In this document: piece after piece, positions 1 to 11,505 of the stretch
How the letters are laid out: each line of letters starts with the position of its first letter
Position numbering within the stretch: the stretch's first letter is position 1
NCBI GenBank assembly: GCA_022496805.1
Contig: CM040104.1
Span: 3,509,650-3,573,649 of the forward strand
Source of the DNA: Pohlia nutans
Lineage: Eukaryota; Streptophyta; Bryopsida; Bryales; Mniaceae
Reading direction: 5' to 3'
Length of the DNA: 64,000 bases
The notes under the pieces: model-generated
Databases searched by the model: none
The model's input: only the letters and a program-made list of their open reading frames with translations
Told to the model about the DNA's origin: nothing
Translations under genes and position numbers: made by a program

Positions 1-480
1 GTCTGACAAGGACCATTTGATTCACATCTTTGTAGATCTCTTAACCCTTTTGTAAAATTTTAGGGGACCCTTCTCTCCGTACTTTGTGATAGAAAAAGGT
101 ATTTTTCAGACTCTGTGAACTAGCAATATTTTGTTAACGAGATTTCCACTAGGACATCCTATGCAGAACATCATTCTCTGTAGGACAATACCTCTGTAGG
201 AAAATGATTGTGGGACGGGGGTTATAGGGAATGAACAGAGTTAGGATGAAGGTTGGAATTAGTTGATGGCGGTTGGGTTAGGTGGTAGTCTCTTCAAGAA
301 GGTTTTTAGCCCTCATTCTTTCATTGTCATTTTCTTGTGTGTGTTGTGTTATGAGAGAGGATCATAGGGTTATATGTTTTTGACTTGGAATAAAGAGATT
401 TCTTTGTAGAGGAGCTCCCTTTCACATATTTGAACTGGCAAATTATTGAGACGATTAATTGATCAATGTACTAACTGCAG
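1..480 (+). other. Intron of the potassium transporter gene (3' part)
   Basis: No coding exon is visible here. The stretch ends in a good acceptor (ctaactgcag at 471-480) directly before the first recognisable KUP exon, so it is most simply intron. Earlier exons lie beyond the left edge of the window. Confidence 0.6.
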
Positions 481-3017
481 GAGTTGCGGTGGTTTGCGTC
501 ATGATGATCACAACATGTTTGATGACCATTATCATGCTTGTCATTTGGGACACGAACGGGCTCTATGTTCTCATTTTTTTCATCGTGTTTGCCGTAGTTG
601 AAGGATCTTACTTATCTGTAGTGCTGATGAAAATTCCGCAAGGTGGCTGGCTGCCCTTTTTTCTGTCCATTTTCTTCACCTTGATCATGATCACTTGGAC
701 TTATGGGCGTCAGAAGAAGTTTGACTATGAAACCAAACACAAGCTCGGTAAGAAAGCCTTTGGTCAACTCTTATCCAGCATAGAAGATCATCGTGTTCCT
801 GGTGTCTGTTTCTTTTATACCAGCTTACTTCATGGCGTCCCTCCTATAGTTGAGCACTATGTTCGAAATGTTGGGACTCTGCATCAGGTGCGTAGCTTTT
901 GCAAATTGTGATTTAGTGTCTAGCGAGAATTGATGTCTTTACCACAGTTTGTTCAAATGTGAGGAGAAATAGTGTCCCTACAATATATAGGAGTTTTCCA
1001 CTTATCATTCCCACTTTCAATGGGAGTGACATGAGCTAGCATGCCATGTTTATTATAAAGTTCCATTCGTCATTGGAACACTACATACAAAAGATTTACT
1101 TGAAGTTTTTATCATTTTAAATTTTACAGTAAAAAGTTTGTTTTTACAAGGACACTTGAGTTAACCGAAAACAAGCAGTCAAAATTGTTGGGTCTATGTG
1201 GAGTCTACTACCCAATATTATCAATATGTGACGGATTGTGCATGAATAGTTCCTTGGTCCCCTCATGAATAGTCCCTTAGGCTTGGGGGAACTTGTGGGA
1301 ACTCCGCTCTAGCATTGGGGAGGTCTTGAGTTTTAATCCCACGGGTAGTGCGGGGCCTTTAGATTATCCTCCAACTCACTATAGACTAGTTTTGCCTTCT
1401 TTTTGAACTGAAAACGAGTCTAAAGTGAGTATGAAGTGAGTTTCCACTTTGAGACACTCTTTTCAATTAACTCTACTATATCTCCAAAAATTCAAATAGC
1501 GTCTGTGTTCATAAATAGTGTCCAAAGCAGTAAATCACAATTTTAGTGTACTGGAACAAAGTAAGGCAGACAGTAACTTCCAAGGTGATATTTATGATAA
1601 GCAAAAAGATATTAACATTACATAACATTCTATAACCTGTTAACACCTCGCTAGCACAGTTGTGGGAGGCAAAGGAACCCTACTAGAATTGGTTAACCCC
1701 TAAAAGACCAAGGAGTCCAAATTGAGCCTTGTATTCTTTTAGCAGTTTTGAGTAGGTTCTATGTGGACTTCCTTTTGTTCAAATTTGTTTGTTTCTTGAC
1801 CATCATTTTCACTAATTCCAATGATACAAAATTTAGTCTCATCTGAATTGTATATTTCACAATATGATTAATTGAATTTTTCATTCTTCTAAAACCATGA
1901 ATCCTAGGTCCTTTAGGGGTTAATAATGGACAGAGACACTGAGTAGAGGTAGACAGATTGACTTCACTTTGTCTTCATTTTCCATGTAGGTTCTCATTTT
2001 CACAACAGTCCGACATATTCCAGTCAAGACAGTGCTGCCTGCTGAGCGTTTTCTTGTTGGAAGAATTGGGTTCAAAGGAGTTTACCGTTGTGTTGCTCGT
2101 TATGGTTACCGGGATCTACTAAGTGCAGAAACAACTTACTTTTTAGACCAGGTTCTCAATTCTAATCCTATCCAATGCTGTTAATTACACATAGCTTTTA
2201 TGAGTATTCGTTTTCCTTCTATCCACTATTAAGAAAACTTGGTAAAAAAAAACTGTACAAGTTTGTCATGTGTGATTTTTAAACCACCTTGGACTATAGA
2301 CGTAAAACATGTGTAAAATTTTCATTTTCTCATTGCGAGTGCAATTTTTGGAATTAGGAAGCGTATAATATACCGTCTCCAAAATATGCTTATTATAAAC
2401 CTCCTAATATCTTTAAGATAGGTGAAATGCTTATATTATAAACCTCCTAATTCCAAAAATATGCTTTCAAAGATATGTTAAAATGCTCAAAGTGATGTAA
2501 ATAATATCTTTCACCACTAATAGAAATCTTATCAAATGTGACATGTTTTTAACGATTAAATTTTGTTGTGACTTGTCTATAGTGACTAAAAAATCACAAT
2601 TTCAAACATTATGAACAAACTCACAACGAAATTTAGTCATTAAAGACAAGTCACATTTGACAAGATTTCTACTAGCGAATTGTACTTCGTTAATCCTTTT
2701 GAGGGCTGCAGGTGACGCAATGCTTGACGGAGCATATTGGTTCCGCCCTGGATCGCTCAGATAACCCTGACAACATTGAAGCAGAGGAGGAAAGGGTGAA
2801 GGAGGTACAAATGATGAAGGACGCGCAAGCTGCGGGAGCAGTGTATGTTATTGGGCGGTCCGAGTTCAAGGTCAATAGGAATTCATCTTGTATCAATAGG
2901 CTCTTTGCTGGAGTTCTTTACCCTTTTCTGAACAGCATTTGCCGGTCCCGTGTCGATACTTTGCACATCCCACCAAATAGCTGTCTTGAAGTTGGAATGC
3001 ACTATGATCTAGCATGA
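481..3017 (+). CDS. KUP/HAK/KT potassium transporter, C-terminal exons (5' partial)
   Basis: K+ uptake permease of the KUP/HAK/KT family (APC-type, plasma membrane or tonoplast). Three exons fit in phase: 481-887, 1990-2151 and 2712-3017, with stop TGA at 3015-3017. Exon 481-887 carries the last membrane spans and the family hallmark [10 protein letters not shown], followed by a cytosolic [16 protein letters not shown] stretch. Exon 2 has the conserved ERFLVGRIG and CVARYGYRD blocks of the soluble C-terminal domain. Exon 3 ends with [14 protein letters not shown] and [15 protein letters not shown], as family members do. Only about the last 290 residues of a usual 750-850 are in the window. 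The two introns hold MITEs (E1, A1, Q), and MITE M1 begins 31 bp after the stop. The family is certain from the sequence; the ion specificity is family knowledge. Confidence 0.95.
1158..1470. mobile_element. MITE group E, copy E1 (TTAACCGAAA ends)
   Basis: Lies in KUP intron 1. The left end reads gagTTAACCGAAAACAAG and the right end CTTTTCAATTAActc, so the termini are inverted and both carry TTAA. The right end is more decayed than in copies E2 and E3. No coding capacity. Confidence 0.55.
1693..1923 (+). mobile_element. MITE group A, copy A1 (TTAACCCC ends)
   Basis: A 231-bp element in KUP intron 1, counting both TTAA. It starts TTAACCCCTAAAAGACCAAG and ends CCTAGGTCCTTTAGGGGTTAA. The interior markers TGAGTAGGTTCTATGTGGAC and TCACAATATGATTAATTGAA recur in every group A copy. 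Non-coding. This is a good reference copy for the group. Confidence 0.9.
2513..2676. mobile_element. Foldback MITE Q in KUP intron 2
   Basis: The sequence from CACTAATAGAAATCTTATCA onward is inversely repeated at the right, ending in gatttctactagcg, giving a stem of roughly 55 bp with a short loop. No coding capacity. Seen directly; the superfamily is not assignable. Confidence 0.65.
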
Positions 3018-3048
3018 TTCGATTAATAATGTTGATTCTTACGGAATA

Positions 3049-3276
3049 CATAACGTTCAGTAGCCAAATTGTCTTTTGGCTCCATCCACTGTGAAGAAGC
3101 TTCATCCAAGTTACAAATGATTGGAAAACCTACATGTGCAAGTTTGTCAGCAGCTTCCCTCAAGTAATATATATATACTTGCGGTTGCGAGTCAAAGATG
3201 GGAGCTACATATGGCAATGATGGAGGATATTCTTGACATTCCAGGATGGACCCATTGTTGGCTACTGAATGTTATG
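3049..3276. mobile_element. MITE group M, copy M1 (CATAACATTCAGTAGC ends)
   Basis: Starts CATAACGTTCAGTAGCC and ends GGCTACTGAATGTTATG, an inverted repeat of about 17 bp. It starts 31 bp after the KUP stop codon, so it probably forms part of that gene's 3' UTR. A possible poly(A) signal, aataaa, follows near 3314. Confidence 0.75.
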
Positions 3277-3357
3277 TAGATTCTTTGAACATGTCCTTTG
3301 GAGAAACTGATTGAATAAAAGAGGTCTAGACTTATTCTCCATCTTTTGTTTTTTTGT

Positions 3358-3593
3358 GGTTCTAAAGGACCAAGAAGCCTAAATCTGGCCTAATGTTTTT
3401 TTTAGTCTTTTTGAGTAGATCCTATGCGGACTTCTTTTTGCTTAATTTAATTTTGTTTTTGAACAACACTTGTATAATTATTCATTGATTCTGGTGATAG
3501 AAAATTTGGTTCAATGTAAATTATATTTTTCACAATATGATCAATTCAATTTGTCATTTTATTAACATGAATCCTTCGTCCTTTATGGGTAAT
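3358..3593 (+). mobile_element. MITE group A, copy A2 (degenerate)
   Basis: The interior matches A1 (TCTAAAGGACCAAGAAGCC, TTTTGAGTAGATCCTATG). The CCCC of the left end is lost and the right end has decayed to CCTTTATGGGTAATTA. An older member of the group. Confidence 0.75.
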
Positions 3594-3693
3594 TACAAAA
3601 TCCAATGGAATCATAATGTCCACTAGTTTGCCGTGGTTGTAAAAATACTTTAGAATTTGTCACTTATGTATATTATGAAATTCATTAGTGATA

Positions 3694-4264
3694 TTAACCC
3701 CTGAAGGACCAAGGTTGATTTTTCAAGTTCGGTCAGCTTAGTGTCAATTGAGTTTTGATCCTCAATTTTTGAGATTTTTTGGTGATTCTACTCTTTGTAA
3801 CAAAGATGGGATGGTAATTTGTGTACGTAGGCAATGTATAGATCAAAAGATACAATCATACAAAGGTGAAAAACCTAACTGCGGGTAGCTCCTGAAAATT
3901 TTCATACAATGAGCTATGTATTTGAGTTTTTGTACACAATGAGCTAACACCCCCATATACACAACTACCAAATTCATTTTACCAAATATGAGACTAAATT
4001 TTTCATTTTGGGCATTTTCAAAAAATTTCAAACTCGGGCAGCGGGCCCAAAAAAAAGAGTCCGGCCAACATTATAGTTTAGAGGAACCCTAAACGGTTGA
4101 AAATTTGTAGGTGCTAATAAATTCAAGTTGGTTGAAATATCCTACAGTTGGATCGGTCAAAAAGGTTTTAGATTGAAAACTATTTGCCTTTTTATGAAAA
4201 AGGTACTTTTGGGCAGCTTTGGAGTGTTTGGAGAGAAACATATTTGTGGTCCTTTAGGTGCTAA
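3694..4264 (+). mobile_element. TTAA element group B, copy B1
   Basis: About 570 bp. The ends are TTAACCCCTGAAGGACCAAG and GGTCCTTTAGGTGCTAA; the final TTAA has decayed to CTAA. The interior differs completely from group A although the termini match. A second, inverted and truncated copy (B2) lies at 22255. No open frame of note. Confidence 0.8.
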
Positions 4265-4466
4265 TCACTTGTAAACAGGCCTAACACTGTTTCGATGTTG
4301 ATTTGGACACTCTTTTTCTAACATTTTTTCAATATAATTTTTGACACTTTGTAACATATTTTTAGACTTTGGTTTTTGACATTGTTTTGCCACTTTGATT
4401 TTCGACATTTTTTTTGACACTTTAACATTGCCAAAAACAATCCCAATTTGGGTTGTGAGAGTGTAG
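4265..4466. other. AT-rich spacer between B1 and C1
   Basis: Holds repeats of the form TTTTTGACACTTTG / TTTTCGACATTTTTTTTGAC (about 22-bp spacing). Nothing gene-like is visible. Confidence 0.5.
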
Positions 4467-5068
4467 TTAACCCCTATATGCCCACAACCCTCTCCAAATT
4501 GTGCAGTTTTGCAACGATGCATTATAAAATGCAATTAAGAGGGATATTTGGAACTTGATGTATGAATAAAAGTTGTACATTGTGAATTTTAGATTCTATC
4601 CATGCAATTAGATCTATAATTGCTATCACCAATATTTTGTATAAATTTAGAAACTTAAAATTCAAAATTATTTTGTAATTCAATTATGAACAAGATATTG
4701 ACAATTTGTAGATGGGATTTATTATGATGGGTTGAAATGTAATACTCTAAGTGTTATGATTTTTGGAGATTTTTTGGTTGTTTGATTCGATTAGTTGACT
4801 TTTTCAAGAGCAGTTTTGAAAACTTTTGAACTAAGATTTTCATTAGAAATTTTTGGTGAATCACTGCAACATGAAATGAGGCATTAAAATTTCACAAATC
4901 ATCCCCTTTCTAATCGGATCACATATACATGAAGCTAACTTCCCATAAAATCTATAGTAAAAAATCCACATTAGAAAAAGTGCATGATGGATGAGAAAAT
5001 TTGGATGAAATCTGTACATCGTTTAAAAAATCGTTTAAAAAATGAACGCTTGGGCAATTAGGAGTTAA
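4467..5068 (+). mobile_element. TTAA element group C, copy C1
   Basis: About 602 bp. It starts TTAACCCCTATATGCCCACA and ends CAATTAGGAGTTAA. Interior markers shared with C2, C3 and C5 include TCTCCAAATTGTGCAGTTTT and TGCTATCACCAATATT. Both TTAA are intact. Non-coding. Confidence 0.85.
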
Positions 5069-5789
5069 GAAACCTAAACCTTTTATTCCATTAGGTAGAG
5101 AAATGTCCTTTATGTGAGGAGTAGCAATGCATGGAAATATTATACCGTATGTGAGGGTCAGATTCGGACAGTATTGTGTCGAAATCTAATTTCCACATCA
5201 GATTTTGAGAGGTCCACGTCACCATAAACCAATCACAAGATGACATGTGGCACTCTTCTGACAAAAATGAATTAATTTATGTCGAAACTGATCATGACGT
5301 AGGATATCTTAGTAGGCTAGCATGTGCACCCATCATACATTCTGCATCAATTTGATTGTGAGCATTCCAACAGATACCAACATCATCTCATTGCTACAAT
5401 GGGTTTGCTAGAATGGGTGTGCAAGAAATTGTGAGGGATTGAACGTTCTTGCAATCCCTTCTCATGATCTGTTGCACACTCATTTGAGTAGTGTCTACTT
5501 GTTCATATAACGTAGACATACCACTAACCGTGCACATTTGACTCATTTACCGTGCACCTCAATTGTATATGATGGGAGCACTGTACAATTGAGGTGCACG
5601 ATAAGTGGAACTGCACGGTAAGTGGCATGTCTACGATATTGGTATGCGAAGCTTTATTCAAACCGTAACATTATTAATATAGAAAATCATTAAGAAACTT
5701 GCTTTAGTCTCTTCAAGTATGATCGAAGCAACAAGTATACATAGCATGTGACTGCTCATGTATCAATGATTGCTCGTCGATTCTCTTGA
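5069..5789. other. Intergenic DNA with two foldbacks
   Basis: No gene is seen. Two hairpin-type sequences lie here. One is 5411-5486, pairing GTGTGCAAGAAATTGTGAGG with the region ending CATGATCTGTTGCACACTC. The other, 5511-5635, is listed separately. Confidence 0.5.
5511..5635. mobile_element. 125-bp foldback MITE
   Basis: A long palindrome. CGTAGACATACCACTAACCG at the left pairs with CGGTAAGTGGCATGTCTACG at the right, and TTTACCGTGCACCTCAATTG pairs with CAATTGAGGTGCACGATAAG in the middle. The superfamily cannot be told from this alone. Confidence 0.7.
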
Positions 5790-5799
5790 AACTTTCAGA

Positions 5800-6005
5800 A
5801 AGGAGGCATTGCCATTATCCTACCTGGTACCCATCATGCAAAGGAAAAGGAGGGGGTGTCTTTTGAGAGAACGTCGATTGACATGAATCCAACATTAACT
5901 TGGTCCTTTCACACCTCAATGATATGCATGAACTGCAGGTTGTTGATGATGGAAGCAAACATGCCCATAAATACAATCCAAGCCTGTCAGTTGATGTGGG
6001 TGTGC
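5800..6005 (+). pseudogene. Possible decayed coding fragment, unknown protein
   Basis: After an acceptor-like ttgaaactttcag, one frame reads GGIAIILPGTHHAKEKEG onward. A second frame, shifted, reads SLSVDVGVQSILWYTEHN and closes at a stop near 6060. Composition and residue mix look protein-coding across a frameshift. I do not recognise the protein and found no partner exons, so this may be a remnant or chance. Confidence 0.3.
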
Positions 6006-6668
6006 AATCTATTTTGTGGTACACTGAGCACAACACACGATACCCAACTTGCTATGCCTAATAAATATTTCAGCAAAAATGGACATCACCAGCACCACTA
6101 TTTTTTCGAGTGCAAGAAAAACATGTACTGTAGAGTACCCCAACGTTGCAACATACCTTAAATAGGTGCAGAACGATGCTTGTAATTCCGAGAATATGTC
6201 CCAGTTCCCCGATAGAAAAGAAGACATGCAAACTTGTAATTTCTCACCTGAAATCTGATACATTAGTCTGTATCTCAACACAACAGAGCACATTAATTCT
6301 GGTTTGACAGAAGAGTGACTCTTTGGTAAAGAATATATTGAACTGTATCCAGGGGAGGATATCCTCCAACCAAGAGAAATAATTTTGTAAGTTTAGTGCA
6401 ATTATATACATTGATAGTACCATCAATGGCTCACACATGTTTTACAACTCAATGCAAGTGAAATTACATTGAGATCTCATGTAGATACACAACTTCACGT
6501 ACAGCTGCAAATTGGCAGCAGCAGCCTTTGGCTAATTTACCAATAACAGTTGTCTTCTCGCACTGACTCTAGAGTCACTCTTTAGGGAACAAAATATGTG
6601 CACAATCCAGTCCTGTATATGGACATTATTAAGTTTTTGGACAGACCGAGGCTAGCTGTAAATGAATA

Positions 6669-9600
6669 TTACACTGGTCCAGGATTAGAATTGTCAGAAG
6701 ACATACTTGTCTCACTCTGTGACCTGGAGTAGAATCGCCTGAATGTCGATGCTGTCGTGCAGCTAATTGACTCAACACTTGCAGTCCGTTCAACATCTGT
6801 TGAATTGATATGATTTTTGTCGTTTGCTGAAACTTTCATGGCAGGAGTCGACCCACGGATGGTCCGAACGCTTCGAAGAATACGTGCTGGTGACGCGGGT
6901 GGTGCAAGTGTTGAATCCGAGGGATCTGGCGATGAATCCATGGTTAGAAGCAAAGGCCCATCTGTTGTTGATGTGTTTGTGCCGTTCTTGTATCCTGCGC
7001 CATTATTATTGTTGTTGTTTTGTCTATAATAGAGACCTGGGAGGGCAGGGCGGGGTGATTTTGGAGCCCACGTCAGACTGGTCCCCGGAGCTGCTGCTGC
7101 TGCAGGGGGAACAGAAGAATTATCCGCTCGAGAGCGAAGAGACTCCATAGTATGGGTCATTTTTTCAATGGAATTCGGGGAGGCAGGAGAATTAGTCAGG
7201 GTCAGCTCAGTCGGAGCTTCTTGAAGCCCAAGTACCTTCAACTGCTTACCAAGAGCTAAGATGGTGCGTTGGCACTCGGCTAGTGCAGCTGCTGCTATCT
7301 CTTTCTCCTAGAAGTTGGACACGGCAGGAGAGGAATCAGCACCCAACTAATATCAATTTCAGGATGGCAGTATGATTTCAATATAATTCGGGTATGTACG
7401 AATACTAAGGATATTAGAATTCAATACCTTCCTTGCACTTTTGGTTGCATCATTCTCCAGCAATGCGAGTTCCAACAGCTCGCCATTTGCATGTCCTCGC
7501 GAGTGATCCATTCGCCCAGCTCCCCTGATGCATGGTCGATTACTCCTATCAGTTATCGTGCTAAATATGAAGCATAGAGGCCACGGATAGATATATATTC
7601 TAACAGAGCGCTTACTACAAGCAGCTAGGTTTAAGAATGTAATTAAAATGTGAGAAATAGCGTACCTATGTATTTGCTCTTGGAGATCTTCGAGCTTTGA
7701 AACAACCTCCTGGTGCCGCTGGCGTTCTCCATGCAGCTCCACTTCCAAAGCTGCCACTTTATCATGAAGCTGATGCATTTCAGCGTCTGCAGCTCGCATG
7801 CTCGCTTCTAGCCTACGATTAGGAGATGACAGCTCCAGCAATTCTCGTTCTATCAAGTCCTCTTCCTTCTGCGTGTCTTGTGCAGCCTGCACAGGAACTC
7901 GATTATCTGAGCAACTTACTAATGTGATTATCAGCATCTGTCAATTCCAAGAACATGGTGTAATAAAGGTGGAAACAGTGGAATCCACTGTCAATCATTT
8001 CCAGAGAGAGTACGAGTACGTACCTGCCGTGTTTGCAATTCCATTACAAGACCCTCGGCTTCACTCAACCGTACCCTCAGGCCTTCCACTCTCTCATTGG
8101 CCTCAACAAGGTGTTGGTCCATTTCTGACAAATTGTTCTCTAGTTCAGTTTTGACTGTCTTCAGTTGCATAATCTCAGCTTCAAACTGAGGAAATCGCTC
8201 CATTTCCACCTGAATCCTCTTCTCTGCATCTGCTTGTTCTGCTCGAATTCTGCACAGCTCTTCTTCAAGCTGAGATATCTGAACTCTCGCAGATTCCAAA
8301 TCAATACATATTGCCAGCCGTTCCCTAGCAGATGTGTCTCGATCTCTTCGCAACTCCTCAAGTGTGGCACCGTGTAACTCCATAATGTAATCCAGGGTGG
8401 TTGTGAGTTCTAGAACAAAATTCAAAACATCTGCTCCAGTTTGAAGAAATGCATTGGCAGATAGCACCAGGCTGGTCATTGAAGCGTCCAACCTGTGGTC
8501 CTGCCAATGCAAAGACGGGACAATAGAATTGCTCATAGAAGGGGGACTTGGCTCAAGCTGTTCTGATGTTGCACTAGGGCAAGGTTCAGTTCCGGTGGCT
8601 TGGGCAAAGGCTTTAGCTATGTGAACTAGTTTTTGGACAGCTAAAGCAAGCTCCTCATCACACTTCCTTGAACGAGCTTGGCTCTCCAGCAAGGCGTCCA
8701 CTCTGTCTTGCAGATCAACAACCGATTGTTCGTTAGCAGTATTCTTACTTTGCAAGAACACAAGCTGTTCCTCGGCTACAGCAAGCTTTGCACTAAGCTT
8801 GTGGCACATTTGGTTTGTTGCCTCAAGATCCTTGTCCTTCGCTGCCAGTACCTCTTCAAGCGCAGAAATACGAAGCTGATGAGTTAAATCGTCAGCAGCA
8901 CCGAACACAGCAACAGCCTCCACTGTATGCTCGGAGCCTGATACGGAATGCGACTGAGACTGAGAATTCGCCAAACGTTCCATTTCTTCAAAATCGTCCA
9001 TAAGTTCGAAGTTCAGTGAGTCTCGTTTCGAGGGCAATGTTTTCAGAGACAACTCATTCAGGATGCTTGACTGGTTTGATGTCCAATTCTCAGTTGATGA
9101 TTTCTGCACTTGTGATAGAGATCTGGAAGCTGCAAAAGCACATGAAGACATTAATAATGCATCATGCCACTTTAATTCCAAAATCCATGTTAGGTTTGGA
9201 CACAGCTTAGGAATGACCAGGAGCATACCTAATCTCAAGGCCTCAACTTCCTCCTCCACAGTTGATAGACGACTGGCGGTTTTTGCACACATGATCCGAG
9301 CACCTTGTAACTCATCGTTCCGCTTGGCCAGTGTTTCCTTGAGCATTCGAGTTTCTTCCTGCAGATTTAGAATCTTCTCGGCTGAAGCATTAGCTACCAG
9401 ATACGACTGCAAATTCTCTTCTTCTTGAGGAGATATGTGGTCCGCTCCAGTTTGGCTTCTTCCCAAAGGTCGTCTACGTGGACTTCTACCAGAATCTCTT
9501 CCCAGAGGATCCATATCCTGCTTTAACCTCGTCATTGTTGCATTGCCTGTACATGAGAATGTTGAACTCACACGATCACTTACTCACGGAAGACTTGGAA

Positions 9601-11505
9601 CCTGATAAGTAAGGCTCATAATACTGAAACTCACACAATGACATTCACTGTGAGAATTGAGTTGGGAGATAGAAACCCTACTTGCAGTCTTCTTGCGGAC
9701 CAAGGTACGAAGGCGGTTGCATTCCTCGTCAAGCTTGGTGACCTTCTTCAAAGCTTCTGCAAGTTGTTTGGACGCCACATCCGTTGCTTTCCTTGCATGC
9801 TCAAGCTCTGACATTCGAGCCTCAAGTCCCTTGGTTACTAGGCGAATATCGTATTTGAGTCCGACGTTTTCTTTCTCCACTCCTTCCAGGCGTACCTACA
9901 CGAGTTCCAAAATCATGTAAATTGCTGAGATGGCAAATCATTAATCCTCCAGAAAATTCTGCTCGGACGGAGAAATAGAGTTTCCCTTATAACAACCTTC
10001 AGCCTGTTTTCTCTCCTACTTCAATCAACAGGGAAAAAGCCTAGTTTGTAGAATCTAACGAACACTGACCAAAATCTATCCAGTTTGCATAAATTCGCAA
10101 CCCAGGAATAGAGGAAAATGAAAAAAATGCTAGTCAAAATTCGCATCCAGATGCCGAGTCATACTCTAATGTGGTCCAGTCAGAATGTTACCGTAATAAA
10201 ACAAAACAAAACTCGTGTTTGGACGCAAATCATGTTACATTTTGTTACCTGAAGAACGTTCATGTTGGTCTCTGCACGCGTCTTAGCGTCATTGACGTCT
10301 GCTAAAGCTCTTGAACGCTCCTGAATCAAAACCATCAAAGGACAATGTCAACCGAAAGAAAGAAACAACAGAGATTAATCTACTGCAATGGAGGTGCCAA
10401 CATTGCAACGATGAGGACAGTTCCAAGAGAGGAGATCGTACAATCCTGGTATATACCTGCAAGGCGTTAGAGAGAGCCATATTTTCAGCCCGTGACTCCA
10501 TGAGCTCGGATCGCGTTTGAGCCAAAATGTGAGATGCTTCCGCCAATTTCGATTCCATCTCTGCTCGGAGATTGTCACACTCTTGCGTCTTTTTCACCGT
10601 TATTTCGTGGATGCGCTGCTCTTGTTCCTCACGCCCACTACGAAGTTGCTTCATAACCTCTTTCAATGCACCATCCAGATGTTGTACACGGTCCTCCGTA
10701 GCCAGTTTTTGTTGAATGGCAGCATCACGTTGCAGTTTAAACGCCGCTGCCTCAGCCTCCGCTCTCTCCCAGCCTGAAGACAATTCCACCAACTTAGCGC
10801 CTCGTAATTGTAACACAAACTACAACTTCAACGCTAACTCCAACTCCAACTCCAACAATAAAGTAGTTCATTCAATTGGAAAATTTAGTAGACTGAGGTA
10901 GTTCGAGAAACTAAACCTTACCAATCACAGCCTCTTCAGAGACTCTGACGTGTTGCTTTACCAGGTTATCCTTGACAGTAATCTCCGCAAGAGCAGACGT
11001 GAGTTTCTTGTTCGCGGAGTCTAATTTCTCATTGATCGTCTTTTCTTTCTCAGAGTACTTCTCATCAACTTCACGAAGAGTACAATCTATTTGCTCTTGC
11101 TGGCTTCGCACCTGGTCTTCGAGTAATCTGGCCACTTCCTGCAAGACGACGAGCCATGAACTTGAAGATTCTATACGTTTGGACAACGAGCTCGATGAAA
11201 ATTGAGATGTGACAACTACTACAACGAGAATGACAAGACGGTTTTGAAGTCACCGATCTAGAATAGCAACAGAAGAATCCTCGCTCCAAAATAAAGCTGG
11301 ACCAATGATGCCGGTTACTGTAGAAACTCTGAAGAGTAAACCAATTTAAGAAGCTGCAGCTTCGGCATTGCCTACAAGAGAGTAGAGCACATTGAGAGAC
11401 CTGTTCGTCGAATATCTTCACCGGCGTCGGAGACGTTCCCCCCTCGCCGAAGCCATTCTTCTTCTTCCATAGCCAGCTTCGCCGTCTTTCTATTTCTTTG
11501 TCCAT
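6669..11505 (-). CDS. FPP: Filament-like plant protein (FPP), ten exons
   Basis: A long coiled-coil protein of the plant-specific FPP family, linked to the cytoskeleton and cortical patterning by family knowledge. Exons on the minus strand: 11401-11505, 10922-11138, 10457-10773, 10249-10320, 9682-9895, 9229-9546, 8024-9129, 7666-7886, 7428-7524 and 6669-7307. All junctions agree in phase and give about 1101 residues, the normal family size. Hallmarks seen: N-terminal RRRSWLWKKK; AEEAV/WERAEAEA-type block (SEEAVIG-WERAEAEAAAFK); ATEDRVQHLDGALKE; KLDEECNRLRTLVRKK; MDDFEEMERLAN; and C-terminal EKEIAAAALAECQRTI with LGKQLK. Nearly all of it is heptad-rich. The start ATG at 11503-11505 directly precedes the conserved W-rich N-terminus. 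The last exon has a low-complexity tail. No disabling change was found. Confidence 0.95.

Noticed and set aside
6817..9920. Many plus-strand open frames antisense to FPP.
   Set aside because: The minus-strand exons carry all the family motifs and correct splice phases; the antisense frames have no recognisable content.
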